DNA of 64,000 nucleotides from Faecalibacterium sp. (GCA_029264955.1 JARHYC010000014.1:1-64000); one strand, 5' to 3'. Shown: positions 9,131-18,668, numbered from the stretch's first letter. A program made the numbers and translations. The notes: generated by a model from the sequence alone, not told the origin.

Positions 9131-9890
9131 TTTGATTTCCTCCTATGATAATTTTCCGCTTTTCTATCTCAACGATTTTCATTTGGACCCCATAAATATC
9201 TTGAATGACTTCTTCTGTAATGCACTCCTTTCCGCCAGCGTATTGTATCTTACCATTTTTCATTAGAAAAAAGCGATTTCCAAAATAAAGGGCCTGATTC
9301 AAATCATGCAGAGAGCTTAAAATGCTGATACCTTTTTCTCGTACCAGCTTTTTTGCTTCCTCAATAATCAACTGCTCATTGGCAATATCCAGATTCCCAG
9401 TTGGTTCATCAAAAATCAACAGCTGTGGTTCTTGTGCCAGCGCCCGCGCAATCGCTATTTTTTGCCGTTCGCCACCAGAAAGTTCATCTACATTGCGGTC
9501 AGAAAAGGTCTCCAGCTGCATCTCCTGCAATATTTTTTCTACCACTGTATAATCATTGGGACTTGCTTTTAGACCAAAATAAGATACTCTGCCCATCAAA
9601 ACGGAATCAAACACACTCAACTCACCAAATTGAATATCTTGCGGAACATACGCTACCCGCTTAGCACGCTGCCTTCGATTCATTGCAAGCAGATTTTCTC
9701 CGTCAAATGAAATCGCACCGCAATCTGGCATACACAATCCTAAAATATTTTTAAGCAGGGTTGTTTTACCGGAGCCATTTTTACCAAGTAAAATTCCGAT
9801 TTCACCATCTGGCAAAGTTAGATCAACACCATTCAAAACCGGAGCAGCTTTTTTTCGATACCGATAGGAAACCCCCTCTATTTTTAGCAT
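9120..9890 (-). CDS. Iron-complex/cobalamin-type ABC importer, ATPase
   Basis: A 256-residue ATPase of the FepC/FhuC/BtuD type. Walker A is [14 protein letters not shown] near residue 36, the signature is [15 protein letters not shown], and Walker B is [12 protein letters not shown]. The C-terminal extension [15 protein letters not shown] is typical of this importer class. It overlaps the permease gene by 7 bp and the binding-protein gene by 11 bp, so translation is likely coupled. Confidence 0.92.
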   Translation of the reverse strand: MLKIEGVSYRYRKKAAPVLNGVDLTLPDGEIGILLGKNGSGKTTLLKNILGLCMPDCGAISFDGENLLAMNRRQRAKRVAYVPQDIQFGELSVFDSVLMGRVSYFGLKASPNDYTVVEKILQEMQLETFSDRNVDELSGGERQKIAIARALAQEPQLLIFDEPTGNLDIANEQLIIEEAKKLVREKGISILSSLHDLNQALYFGNRFFLMKNGKIQYAGGKECITEEVIQDIYGVQMKIVEIEKRKIIIGGNQNEN

Positions 9891-10957
9891 CGTCTGCCCT
9901 CCTTTTTAGAAAAAATAATTGCAATAAAAAATGGTGCCCCCAGTAAGGATGTAATAGCCCCCACCGGCAGCGCCGAACCGTTGCCCATACTTCTGGACAA
10001 CGTGTCCGCCATCAATAGTAACAGACTGCCACTAAGTGCGGCCACCGGTATCACGAAACGGTGGTCTTGCCCCAACAATTTTTTTGTAATATGCGGACAA
10101 ATAATTCCTACAAAACCAATTACACCTAAAAACGACACACATACTGCCGTTATCATTGAGGACAACAGCATCGAAAAAAAGCGCAGTTCTTCCACATGAA
10201 CTCCCATACTTTTTGCAGTTGCTTCGCCACTCAAAAGAGCATTGTAACGCCAAGACATCAACGAAAAGAAAAGAAGGCCCAGCGCAACCACTGCAAACAT
10301 AATCCCATCGGTTCGATAGGTTGCTCTGCCCAAATCTCCAAAATTCCAAATCACAGCAGCGGATATCCCAACATCTGTTGCATAAAACTGCAAAATAGTT
10401 GTAGCCGCTGTCCATATTGACCCAACTGCCATTCCAGCCAGAACAACTACATTCGGTGAGAACTCTCGTATTCTGCAAAGTGCCAAAATCAGAAAAATCG
10501 ACAGCGTAGAAAACAAAAATGCCATCATACTTGTTGCATAGGGATTGGCACCCACATCATAATTAAATACATTATTACCTGTAGATAAAAATCCACCGGC
10601 AAAAGCAATAATCGACAGATTTGCACCAAACACTGCCGCATTGGAAACACCAAGTGTAGCAGGCGATGCCATCGCATTACCCAATGTTGTTTGCATGATC
10701 AGCCCAGAGAGCGAAAGGCCCATGCCTGCAATTACCGCAGCCAATACCCGCGGAACCCGAATATTCCAGATAATACGGCTATGGGCCGCCGCCCCATTTC
10801 CTAACAATGCCCCCAGGCATTCTGAGACGGACATATGGGAAGACCCCACAAAAAGGCAGACAAATGCCATGCAAATTCCGGCCAACAGGAGAACCAGAAT
10901 CACTGCAATACTTTTTCTGTTTCTATTATGGCTTTTCATATTAGACTTTATCTCCAT
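9884..10957 (-). CDS. Iron-complex/cobalamin-type ABC importer, FecCD permease
   Basis: A 357-residue FecCD-family permease with about ten helices. The family pattern [32 protein letters not shown] near residue 65 is unmistakable, and [23 protein letters not shown] near 285 is the cytoplasmic coupling region. It is the first gene of the operon. ATG at 10957 or the in-frame ATG at 10939 (with GGAG upstream) could be the start. No cobalamin riboswitch consensus was seen upstream. Confidence 0.9.
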   Translation of the reverse strand: MEIKSNMKSHNRNRKSIAVILVLLLAGICMAFVCLFVGSSHMSVSECLGALLGNGAAAHSRIIWNIRVPRVLAAVIAGMGLSLSGLIMQTTLGNAMASPATLGVSNAAVFGANLSIIAFAGGFLSTGNNVFNYDVGANPYATSMMAFLFSTLSIFLILALCRIREFSPNVVVLAGMAVGSIWTAATTILQFYATDVGISAAVIWNFGDLGRATYRTDGIMFAVVALGLLFFSLMSWRYNALLSGEATAKSMGVHVEELRFFSMLLSSMITAVCVSFLGVIGFVGIICPHITKKLLGQDHRFVIPVAALSGSLLLLMADTLSRSMGNGSALPVGAITSLLGAPFFIAIIFSKKEGRRC

Positions 10958-11324
10958 CCTTTTACACCGCCCCGTCTGTCAAGGGGCACTCGCTCCGCTC
11001 TTTTATGATATTTTTTTAACAAATATATGCAAACGACGTTCTTTCTCTCTGACTTACACACCAAAAATGACACTATCTCTTTTTGGGTTACATACAGCCT
11101 TAGAAAGCTCCTTAAACATTTTATTTACCATTGTAGTGTATCTTTTGTATAGTAACACACCTCCTCAGAAATGGCAAGAAACACATAGAAAGCGAAGCTA
11201 ACGACTATCACTATTCTGGTAAAAAGCACCAATTACAACCATTTTAATGGATTTCTACACTTGCAGATTGTTTGCCTCGCCCTATGCTCCACACCTTTAT
11301 TTTGATTTTTCGGATAAAAAAGCA
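10958..11324. other. Intergenic region between divergent operons
   Basis: No reading frame with recognisable sequence and no riboswitch or tRNA pattern was found here. It must hold the minus-strand promoter of the FecCD operon, but I could not choose one with both boxes at good spacing. The right end passes into the promoter and riboswitch of the Na/Pi gene. Confidence 0.5.
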
Positions 11325-11353
11325 TTGACATCCAAAGCATAATTCTGTATTAT
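11325..11353 (+). promoter_or_regulatory. Promoter of the riboswitch-controlled Na/Pi cotransporter gene
   Basis: TTGACA (11325-11330), 17 bases, TATTAT (11348-11353), with TG directly before the -10 box. Transcription would start near 11360, at the 5' strand of the aptamer. Confidence 0.85.
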
Positions 11354-11357
11354 CGAA

Positions 11358-11462
11358 AACAGTAAAAGGGAGTAACTGACATCTCATTTTGAGGTGTTTG
11401 CGATATCGTCAATACAGTGATTTTCACTCGGTATCGCAAGGAACTGGTAAGACTTTTATTGC
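11358..11462 (+). ncRNA. yybP-ykoY-like (manganese) riboswitch
   Basis: The leader shows the order expected for the yybP-ykoY aptamer. P1 is formed by AGTAAAAG (11361-11368) and CTTTTATT (11452-11459). The conserved GGGAGTAA follows P1, then a hairpin (11379-11397), then the TTGCGATA/TATCGCAA stem (11398-11405 with 11432-11439) enclosing CGTCAATAC and a small AGTGA hairpin, and finally AAGGAACTGGTAAGAC. I recall GGGGAGUAG, CGUCAAC and GCAAGAC as the family's conserved blocks. The 3' P1 strand is also the 5' arm of the following terminator, so ligand binding should favour read-through. Only the sequence was compared, from memory; no covariance search was done. Confidence 0.72.
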
Positions 11463-11488
11463 AGCATAGGCAATAAAAGTCTTTTTTT
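11450..11488 (+). terminator. Riboswitch expression-platform terminator
   Basis: Perfect 13-bp stem AGACTTTTATTGC (11450-11462) with GCAATAAAAGTCT (11470-11482), followed by a run of seven T. It lies before the coding start and shares its 5' arm with the aptamer P1 helix. Confidence 0.92.
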
Positions 11489-11530
11489 ATTGCCTATCTT
11501 CCTCGTTAACATGGAAAATGGAGAAAGAAA

Positions 11531-13171
11531 ATGGAAATTCTGGAAATTCTAATTCCCTTCGCCGGCGGCCTGGGTATGTTCATCTATGGTATGCAGACCA
11601 TGGCTCAAGGTTTGGAAAATGCGGCCGGAAACCGTATGCGATCCTTGCTGGAAGTATTGACAAAAAACAAATTTCTTGGCGTTCTGCTGGGTGCCGCAAT
11701 CACAGCAGTAATACAAAGCTCCTCGGCAACTACGGTTATGGTTGTTGGGTTCGTAAATGCAGGTATTATGAACTTACAGCAAGCCATGGGCGTAATCATG
11801 GGCGCAAATATTGGCACCACTGTAACCGGATGGCTGGTATCGAGTACTGAGTGGGCTAAGTTTTTAAGCCCCACTATGCTTGCACCACTTGCCATTATGA
11901 TTGGTGTTATCATTATGATGACCGGAAAGCGCTATGCCACCAAAGAAACCGCTAAGATTATCTTTGGCTTTGGCTTACTGTTTGTTGGCATCTCTACGAT
12001 GTCCAGTGCAGTTGCTCCGTTGAAGGAAAACGAAGCTTTTTGCAGCGTCTTTGTTACGTTGGGCCATAATCCACTACTTGGTATCGCTGCTGGTGCCATC
12101 GTCACTGCAATTATTCAAAGTTCCTCGGCCTCTGTCGGTATTTTGCAGAGTTTGGCCGCCGCAGGGCTTGTTCCCTTTAATGCAGCAATTTATATCATCA
12201 TGGGCCAAAACATTGGTACCTGTATCACCGCGATTCTGTCTGGTTTAGGCGCCAACAAAAATGCCAAAACCGCGGGTTTGATGCATTTGCTATTCAACAT
12301 CATCGGCACTATTATTTTCAGCACTGGCGCAATTGCCTACCTGTCCATTGTGAATCCTATATGGGCAGCTGGTAATATCACGCAAACACAAATTGGCCTG
12401 ATTCACACACTGTTTAATATCGGCACCACACTGCTGCTCTTCCCTGTTTCCGACTGGATCATTAAACTGGCTATGAAAATCGGTAAAGTCGATACAGAAA
12501 AAGCAGAAGAACCAATCTCTCTATTGGACGAACGTATGCTGGAAACCCCGGGTATCGCATTGCAGTCTTTGAACGGCGAGTTGATCCGCATGGGTAACAT
12601 GGTAAAGGACGTTCTGCACAATGCACGAGAAGCACTGCTTCACCCCAATCTGGATACGATCCGTCAAGTAAAAGAGTTAGAGCGCCGCATTGATGAAATG
12701 ACCGCTGCTATTTCGGATTATGCAATTCGGCTGTCGGCACTACAAATCAGCCAACAGGAGCACTGGGAAACTGTTCGTATTTTACAGATTGCTTCGGATA
12801 TGGAGCGCATCAGCGACCAATGCGAAAACCTTGCAGAATACGCTGAACAAATGCTAGAGAAACGTATGAATTTCTCCGAATCGGCCCAACAGGAACTTAT
12901 GCAGATGTCAGATCTGTGCAGCGCTTGCTATACCTATGCACTGCGCTCCTACGCAGAAAATGATCGCGAAAGTGTTGTCATGGCAATCGAAAAGGAAACG
13001 CTAGCTGACAAGCTGGAAATTGACTTCCGCAGCCAAAATATTGCTCGCCTAACTCAGCACCAGTGCAATGCGCAGACTGGTATTGTGTTCCAAGATGCGC
13101 TGGTCAGCTTGGAACGTATCTCCGACCATGCCCGCAATATTGCAGAAGAAAAGGCAAAAATCTTTATCTAA
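11531..13171 (+). CDS. Na/Pi cotransporter family protein with PhoU-like domain
   Basis: A 546-residue membrane transporter of the NptA/YjbB type. The inverted repeat of the fold shows twice as QSSSATTVMVVGF (near 63) and QSSSASVGILQ (near 198), with GANIGTT and GQNIGTC partners; these motifs line the Na+ and phosphate sites. From about residue 340 a PhoU-like coiled domain follows (REALLHPNLDTIRQVKELERRID, LVSLERISDHARNIAEE). Proteins of this type usually import phosphate with Na+, though some bacterial members export it. The ATG at 11531 has a GGAGAAAG site. The gene is controlled by the leader RNA upstream, which is unusual for this family. Confidence 0.9.
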   Translation: MEILEILIPFAGGLGMFIYGMQTMAQGLENAAGNRMRSLLEVLTKNKFLGVLLGAAITAVIQSSSATTVMVVGFVNAGIMNLQQAMGVIMGANIGTTVTGWLVSSTEWAKFLSPTMLAPLAIMIGVIIMMTGKRYATKETAKIIFGFGLLFVGISTMSSAVAPLKENEAFCSVFVTLGHNPLLGIAAGAIVTAIIQSSSASVGILQSLAAAGLVPFNAAIYIIMGQNIGTCITAILSGLGANKNAKTAGLMHLLFNIIGTIIFSTGAIAYLSIVNPIWAAGNITQTQIGLIHTLFNIGTTLLLFPVSDWIIKLAMKIGKVDTEKAEEPISLLDERMLETPGIALQSLNGELIRMGNMVKDVLHNAREALLHPNLDTIRQVKELERRIDEMTAAISDYAIRLSALQISQQEHWETVRILQIASDMERISDQCENLAEYAEQMLEKRMNFSESAQQELMQMSDLCSACYTYALRSYAENDRESVVMAIEKETLADKLEIDFRSQNIARLTQHQCNAQTGIVFQDALVSLERISDHARNIAEEKAKIFI

Positions 13172-13202
13172 AATTTTATCTGATCAAAATCCAACATTTT
13201 AT

Positions 13203-13245
13203 GAAGAAAAAGGACGGCGCTATTGCAGCGCCGTCCTTTTTCTTC
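13203..13245. terminator. Bidirectional intrinsic terminator
   Basis: A 19-bp perfect stem (GAAGAAAAAGGACGGCGCT arm) with loop ATTGC, between the convergent Na/Pi and VOC genes, with A/T flanks on both sides. Confidence 0.92.
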
Positions 13246-13252
13246 ATACATT

Positions 13253-13702
13253 TTACATTGACTGGATCAGTTCCAAAATATTTCCATCCGGATCATAGAA
13301 ATAGACAGCACGGCTCTTGCCAAAACCATAATCAGTACTGTCAAATGTCTGCGGTTCCGAAATAAACTGCACTCCTTTTTCTTTCAGCTGAGCATACTCC
13401 GCATCGATATCTTGCGTAGTGAAGCAAAGCTCTGAAATCGATGTTTTGAATAAACTAGGAGTATTGCTTTCTGCAACCCGATCGGTGAATTGAATCAACT
13501 CTACCAGTGGTGCCTGCTGGTCACTGGACTGCAAATATGCCACACGAGCCTCACAGCCTTGCCGTTGGAACAACGCAGCCGTTTCAGGACCGCTCATTTT
13601 CATTTCCCCTAGATAGGAAAGCCCCAGTACATCCCGATAAAATGCTACGGATTGTTCCAAATCCGAAACGGTAAAACCGATATGTGCAACCGACTGAAAC
13701 AT
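13253..13702 (-). CDS. VOC (glyoxalase/dioxygenase) family protein
   Basis: A 149-residue two-module vicinal-oxygen-chelate protein. HIGFTVSDLEQSVAFYRDVLGL opens the first beta-alpha-beta unit with its metal-binding His8, LVELIQF gives the Glu near 68, and AVYFYDPDGNILELIQ closes the second unit with the final Glu. Members include glyoxalase I, extradiol dioxygenases and resistance proteins; the substrate is unknown. It lies 54 bp behind the DUF2871 gene on the same strand and is probably the last gene of the ArsR operon. Confidence 0.82.
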   Translation of the reverse strand: MFQSVAHIGFTVSDLEQSVAFYRDVLGLSYLGEMKMSGPETAALFQRQGCEARVAYLQSSDQQAPLVELIQFTDRVAESNTPSLFKTSISELCFTTQDIDAEYAQLKEKGVQFISEPQTFDSTDYGFGKSRAVYFYDPDGNILELIQSM

Positions 13703-13756
13703 ACCACTTCTCCTATTCTTAAATAGCTATCATGTAAAACACACCGACAAACCTTT

Positions 13757-14188
13757 TTACTCATCGCTCGTTTTTTTCATGTCACAAGCCTTTATCAGAG
13801 CATGAAACAGAAAACCGATTCCGATGGTCAAAACAACGTGTCCAATACCAGCCAGACCACCCATCATGTGATCCCAAAAGCTGGGTACTGCAATATGGAA
13901 TAGCTGGGTTGCGCCGCGTGCTGTCATAAAGCCCAGTGTCATCACCAGACCCAAATTGTAAATCCCAACAAACCAGCGGAAGCTCTTCTGCTTATGAATC
14001 TGAAATACCTGCATTAGCAGCGGCATCAGCAAGAATACAGCAGCGCCCAGCGCCAACGCGTGTGGATGCACACGTGAGAGAACCGACTCTCCTTCAAAAT
14101 GCGTCCAGTAAGCTGCTTCGTGATGGAAAAGGCCAGCTGTCAAGCCGAACACTAGATAAGCCAGCGAAATTTTGTACATATTTTTCAT
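13757..14188 (-). CDS. DUF2871 family membrane protein
   Basis: A 143-residue protein with four predicted helices. It matches the C-terminal half of the protein at 5587: YLVFGLTAGLFHHE, then VHPHALALGAAVFLLMPLL with the conserved His pair, and GIGHVVLTIGIGFLF near the end. The conserved His residues inside or next to helices could bind heme or metal, but that is speculation. It sits 28 bp after an ArsR regulator, so it is probably induced by a small ligand or metal. Confidence 0.8.
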   Translation of the reverse strand: MKNMYKISLAYLVFGLTAGLFHHEAAYWTHFEGESVLSRVHPHALALGAAVFLLMPLLMQVFQIHKQKSFRWFVGIYNLGLVMTLGFMTARGATQLFHIAVPSFWDHMMGGLAGIGHVVLTIGIGFLFHALIKACDMKKTSDE

Positions 14189-14216
14189 GATAAGTATCCT
14201 CTTTCGTTAATTATGT

Positions 14217-14510
14217 TTAGTCTTCATCGCCTGTGCAGTATTGTTGCTGCAACAAATCAATTACGCTTCGAATCCGCTCGTCATAAATAGCATAGCGAAT
14301 AAATTGCGCGTGCTTTTCTGAGCAAATCAAACCGGCATCTCGTAGCCGATGTAAATGCTGTGAAAGCGCTGGGCCGGAAATGTCCGGCACCCGTTCTGCC
14401 AATTCTCCAACTGTCATGGGGCCTTCCAGCAAAGCACAAAGAATCAGCAAACGGTTTTCATTCGCTAGCTGCCCCATCAGTGCAGAAACCGCTTTTGCAC
14501 TTTTACGCAT
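14217..14510 (-). CDS. ArsR-family transcriptional regulator
   Basis: A 97-residue winged-helix repressor. The pattern LANENRLLILCALLEGPMTVGELAERV then SGPALSQHLHRLRDAGLICSEK and AQFIRYAIYD is standard ArsR. I place the start at 14510 because GGAGGTGG lies five bases upstream of that ATG; a longer reading with 11 more residues lacks a ribosome site. The core lacks the CxC of classical As/Cd sensors; Cys33 and one near the C terminus are the only obvious thiols, so the signal is unclear. It leads the operon with DUF2871 and probably the VOC gene. Confidence 0.88.
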   Translation of the reverse strand: MRKSAKAVSALMGQLANENRLLILCALLEGPMTVGELAERVPDISGPALSQHLHRLRDAGLICSEKHAQFIRYAIYDERIRSVIDLLQQQYCTGDED

Positions 14511-14679
14511 TTGTTCCACCTCCAATATAACCAAGCCGCACAAGCATTTTGATCATTTCAAGTCATCTCATATGCTTGCACGAACCCGACAAATCATCTA
14601 CATGATCGTCCCTATCGGGCCACCCTATGCATATCATTTGGGTATCACCATTATTAAGGCTTTTCTTATTTAAGTTTTT

Positions 14680-14690
14680 GCTAAAATAGC
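14680..14690. promoter_or_regulatory. Candidate ArsR operator
   Basis: Palindrome GCTAAAATAGC spans the -10 box of the ArsR promoter. Short, so only a candidate. Confidence 0.35.
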
Positions 14691-14711
14691 ATAAAAAAAC
14701 TGAGTTGTCAA
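14683..14711 (-). promoter_or_regulatory. Promoter of the ArsR/DUF2871/VOC operon
   Basis: Minus-strand TTGACA (14711-14706), 17 bases, TATTTT (14688-14683). A leader of about 165 bases without a recognised motif precedes the ArsR start. Confidence 0.7.
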
Positions 14712-14820
14712 TCTAAAAAACAAAATTTTATATTTTTATAAAACAAATTCCGACTTGTCAGATACCAAACACGGCATTCGACCAAATCGGAATTTACAAA
14801 GATTCTATATTTTCTGCTTT

Positions 14821-17466
14821 TTATGAAACCAAACCATACTTTGTTTTGATACGATCTAACTTTTCAAGCATCGGTTCTGCCGCTATCTCCAAGAAGATAA
14901 AGGTCGCCATTGCATGAACCAAGTCCATCGGAAAACCAGAAACATATTGTGCCAGAACAATATTCCAGTTCAAGCTATCCGTACTGTATAGAATAGCAGA
15001 TGACGGATTCATAATTCCACCATAAATCACAATTGCTGCGATTGCACCAAAAACAGCCAACGAGGTTGCATTTCGGCGCAGCAACCCCTTACGGAATAAA
15101 ACACCCGCCAAAAAGCCGATGATTCCCATACTAAACATCTGCCACGGCGTCCAGGGCCCATGCGAAAACAGCATATTGGATGCGAGCATGGTCATTGCAC
15201 CTACAAAAAAGCCAGTTTCACCACCCAAGGCTACACCTGCAATAATGGTCAATGCCATTACAGGTTTAAATTGTGGCAGCATAAAGAAGGCCGATCTCCC
15301 AGCTACACCAATCGCACAGAGTACCGCAATTACAACCAATTCTCTGGGTTTCGGTTTTCTGCCCTCAAATACCAACACGAATGGCAGCATACACTCTAAG
15401 AGAACTAAAAGTGCCAGAATGTTATAGTGGGAGGCACCTAAATAAAAAACACCGCCAAAAATGGTAAGCGGAATAAACAGTATAATCAAAAGCGAGGCAA
15501 TTGCTGTGCGCTTGCTTAATTTACGCTGCTGCCGCGGTGTCTGCTGCATCACAGGCGGTTCTGCACGTCGACCGATTGCCGCAATCAATCCCAAAAGCGA
15601 CAAAATCAATGCTGCATATACCTTCCATTGCTCTTTTCCTTGTGCGGTCAGTCCGCCGGCATCAATCAGCTGCGTCAAATCTGTGATGCTGGTTGCGTAA
15701 ACAAATGTCCCTCCTGCAATCAGACCACAAATCAGCGCAATCGCTTTGCGCCAAAGCGGAAGAGGTTGAGGTTTAAAAGATACACTATTTTCGGCGGGCG
15801 GTGGTAAAATTGCAGATTTCACTTCCGGCTCTTTTTCTTTCAGAACAGTTCCACCACAACAGGATATGACATCCGAAACCGTAACAGCCTCTGGCAAAAT
15901 ATGCCGTGCCATACGGTTAGCCGGTGTTGTATAAAAGTTATTTCCAGAGAAAAAGCTCCGCGGGCTGCCTTCCGTCACAATATTCCCATCAAAAAACAAG
16001 CCACATCGATGTGCCTGCTCGGCACAAAATGCAACGTCGTGGCTCACCATCAGGACACCAAGCCCCTTACGCAGCAACTTTTTTAAGATACCCGCGAACG
16101 TCACCTTAAATTCTGCATCAAAGCCCTTGGTTGGTTCATCCAGTAATAAAATATCCGGCTCTGTTAAGAGCACTTTTGCTAAAGCGGTGCGCTGCTGCTC
16201 GCCGCCCGAAATATCATACGGATGCCGATCCAGAAATGCCTTCAGCCCGCACAGTTCCACCACATACGCAACCCGTTTCGCTTGCTCCTCGTGCGAAAGC
16301 TGCTGTCCACGGAAGATTTCATACAAATCTTCTCGCACCGTGCGTTTCACAAACAATGTTTGCGGATTCTGTGGTAACAGTCCAATCTTTCCGTGTACTT
16401 CTACCTTACCTCGATATGGGGCACGCAACCCTGCCAAGAGCTTCAGTGCTGTGGTCTTTCCTGTACCATTTCCGCCCAACAATGCATACAGTTCCCCTTT
16501 TTTCAGCGTAAACTGCATTCCTTTAACTATATCCGGCTGATTTTTTTCATATCGAAACCAAAGATTCTCTGCCCTTAGAACCGTTTGCCCCGAACAAACA
16601 TATTTTACTTCGGCTTCGAGCGGATGGATTTTCTGTTTTTGTGACAGTGCAGACAAAAAATTACTGCCATCTCGCACTGTCATGGGACAATTCAAATCAT
16701 TATCGATTGCTGCCCAAATCCGCATTGCTGTTGGCATCGCCAAAAACATTCCATGCCCACTGGATTTTAGCTGAATGCCTACCTCCTGCGGTGTACCATC
16801 ACAAACCAACCTGCCTTGATCTAAGACAATGACCTGCGTAGCAAAGGGGAACGCTTCTTCCAAACGGTGCTCTGTTAGAATGATCGTAGTACCCAATTCT
16901 CGATTGATCTTTCCTAATACGGAAAGAAATTCCGATGCTGCTATCGGGTCCAACTGCGAAGTTGGCTCGTCCAGAACCAAAACACTGGGCTGCATGACCA
17001 TAACGGAGGCCAAACTCAACAATTGTTTTTGTCCCCCGGAAAGTTCATTCACATTTTTATAGAACCAGGTTTCAATTCCAAAAAAGGCAGCCATCTCTGC
17101 TACCTTGCGCCGAATCGTCGGTGTAGCATAGCCCAAGCTCTCCAGCCCAAAGGAAAGCTCGTGCCATACTTTATCCGTAACAACCTGATTCTCCGGAGAT
17201 TGCAACACAAAGCCAATTTCTTTTGCCTGTACTCGTTCCTCCACCTGTGAAAGAGCTGCTCCCTCAAACAAAATATCGCCGGAAAAGGTGCCATAAGGTG
17301 TCAAACAAGTTTTTAAGTGGTGAAGCAACGTAGATTTTCCGCATCCAGACGGTCCACAAAAGATTGTAAAGCTACCTTTTTCAATGGAAAAGGAAAGGTC
17401 ATCCAACGCTTTTTGTGTTTGTTCCGGATAGGTATAATTCACATGCTGGAATACAAAGCTTTCCAT
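14821..17466 (-). CDS. ECF transporter fused ATPase-ATPase-S component (A-A'-S)
   Basis: An 881-residue polypeptide joining three parts of an energy-coupling-factor importer. Domain 1 (1-230) has Walker A GPSGCGKSTLLHHL, signature LSGGQKQLLSL and Walker B VLVLDEPTSQLD. Domain 2 (about 295-520) has GGNGTGKTTALKLL, ISGGEQQRTAL and ILLLDEPTKGFD. From about 580 come two helices and then an S component with RSAFFMLPQFKPVMALTIIAGVALGGETGF and SHGPWTPWQMFSMGIIGFLAG, a pattern I associate with cobalamin- or related-type S components. The vitamin is not certain. Its start overlaps the EcfT gene by 28 bp. Confidence 0.85.
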   Translation of the reverse strand: MESFVFQHVNYTYPEQTQKALDDLSFSIEKGSFTIFCGPSGCGKSTLLHHLKTCLTPYGTFSGDILFEGAALSQVEERVQAKEIGFVLQSPENQVVTDKVWHELSFGLESLGYATPTIRRKVAEMAAFFGIETWFYKNVNELSGGQKQLLSLASVMVMQPSVLVLDEPTSQLDPIAASEFLSVLGKINRELGTTIILTEHRLEEAFPFATQVIVLDQGRLVCDGTPQEVGIQLKSSGHGMFLAMPTAMRIWAAIDNDLNCPMTVRDGSNFLSALSQKQKIHPLEAEVKYVCSGQTVLRAENLWFRYEKNQPDIVKGMQFTLKKGELYALLGGNGTGKTTALKLLAGLRAPYRGKVEVHGKIGLLPQNPQTLFVKRTVREDLYEIFRGQQLSHEEQAKRVAYVVELCGLKAFLDRHPYDISGGEQQRTALAKVLLTEPDILLLDEPTKGFDAEFKVTFAGILKKLLRKGLGVLMVSHDVAFCAEQAHRCGLFFDGNIVTEGSPRSFFSGNNFYTTPANRMARHILPEAVTVSDVISCCGGTVLKEKEPEVKSAILPPPAENSVSFKPQPLPLWRKAIALICGLIAGGTFVYATSITDLTQLIDAGGLTAQGKEQWKVYAALILSLLGLIAAIGRRAEPPVMQQTPRQQRKLSKRTAIASLLIILFIPLTIFGGVFYLGASHYNILALLVLLECMLPFVLVFEGRKPKPRELVVIAVLCAIGVAGRSAFFMLPQFKPVMALTIIAGVALGGETGFFVGAMTMLASNMLFSHGPWTPWQMFSMGIIGFLAGVLFRKGLLRRNATSLAVFGAIAAIVIYGGIMNPSSAILYSTDSLNWNIVLAQYVSGFPMDLVHAMATFIFLEIAAEPMLEKLDRIKTKYGLVS

Positions 17467-18329
17467 TTTTTCTCCTCAATATAATTTAGTACTATGGGTG
17501 TCAGACACAACGCCAGATATATCAGATAAAAGCTGATTGTCAGCGCATACAATGGTGCAGAGTGAAGTCTGGGAAAATACCGAAAGGAAAATGCCGATGC
17601 CATCCAACCGGAAAGCAAATAAACCGCACAAAATCCAATCCATGTCAAGGCCAGCTGATCCCGCCGCTCCAAATGATAAATCGAAAATGAAGTGCGTCCT
17701 TTCAAGCCATACCCCCTGCTTTTCATACTATCGGCTGTCTCAATGGCATTTTCCAACGCCCATGTGACCATAATAGATAAAATTGTAATCGCTGTTTTGA
17801 CGCGCTGCCAGATGCCACCCTCCGATACATCCCGCCCTATGCTGCGCTGCGCTTCGGTCACACAAGCCAACTGTACCTGAAATTTAGGAATAAAGCGCAG
17901 TGTCATGCTCAAAACCAGTGATAGTGCCGGTATGATACGCCCAAAGAGATAAATAAATTTATCGGACGTAATCACTCGATTAAAATTGATAAACCAAACC
18001 AGTCCCGTTACTAACATCACACCTGCCGAAACACCATATAAAATACTCTCCAGTGTCAACGGATTTCCACTTGGCAGATATGCCAGAATTGTCATGCCCG
18101 CATGATTAAAAGCCGGATTGATAAATGCCGTCAGCAATAATACCGGAATACAGAATTTCAAGGAGAAAAGTACTGCTTTTTTGCCTTCGATCTGCACTGC
18201 ATAAAGAATTGCACAAATACAGGAAATCAGCTGTGCTGCCGGATGCCGAAGCACCATTGAAAATCCGATTACTACCGTAAAAAAAGAAAAATTCACCAGC
18301 GGATGATATTTTTGAAACGCATCATACAT
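17439..18329 (-). CDS. ecfT: ECF transporter transmembrane component T
   Basis: A 296-residue membrane scaffold linking the ECF ATPases to the substrate-binding S component. It has five or six helices and the two coupling motifs near the C-terminal half: VTEAQRSIGRD and ETADSMKSRGYG, the latter being the Ala-Arg-Gly-type motif that contacts the ATPases. It is the first gene of a two-gene operon with the A-A'-S fusion, overlapping it by 28 bp, so all four ECF functions come from two genes. Confidence 0.9.
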   Translation of the reverse strand: MYDAFQKYHPLVNFSFFTVVIGFSMVLRHPAAQLISCICAILYAVQIEGKKAVLFSLKFCIPVLLLTAFINPAFNHAGMTILAYLPSGNPLTLESILYGVSAGVMLVTGLVWFINFNRVITSDKFIYLFGRIIPALSLVLSMTLRFIPKFQVQLACVTEAQRSIGRDVSEGGIWQRVKTAITILSIMVTWALENAIETADSMKSRGYGLKGRTSFSIYHLERRDQLALTWIGFCAVYLLSGWMASAFSFRYFPRLHSAPLYALTISFYLIYLALCLTPIVLNYIEEKKWKALYSSM

Positions 18330-18434
18330 TTTATTTCATTCCCCATGCCCTATTACAAATCAGATACCATAACGATTTCCGATTTTCGCAAGATTTTTTA
18401 TTTGATGAAAGTATACTAATACGCTATTGCTAAT

Positions 18435-18462
18435 ATTATAGTTTCAGTATACAGATTTTCAA
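18435..18462 (-). promoter_or_regulatory. Promoter of the EcfT/A-A'-S operon
   Basis: Minus-strand TTGAAA (18462-18457), 16 bases, TATAAT (18440-18435), about 105 bases before the ecfT start. Confidence 0.6.
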
Positions 18463-18668
18463 GCATTTTTCAATGTAAAAGCACCTCCATGGAGCAGACT
18501 AACTTCGTTCTCTACAGCACGTTTTCATACTTCTGGTATTTTAGCTCACAGTCTAGAGCGAAGTGCGACCATCAAAAAATATTTATACGCTTTCCGGCTT
18601 ATACCACCCAAATTTTATTGTCCGCTATAAGATGTCGGTGATTCCGTTGACCAAATTCCCCCTAGAAT

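Noticed and set aside
18330..18560. Possible cobalamin riboswitch before the ECF operon
   Set aside because: The S component suggested a vitamin B12 link, but none of the conserved B12-box blocks are present on either strand.
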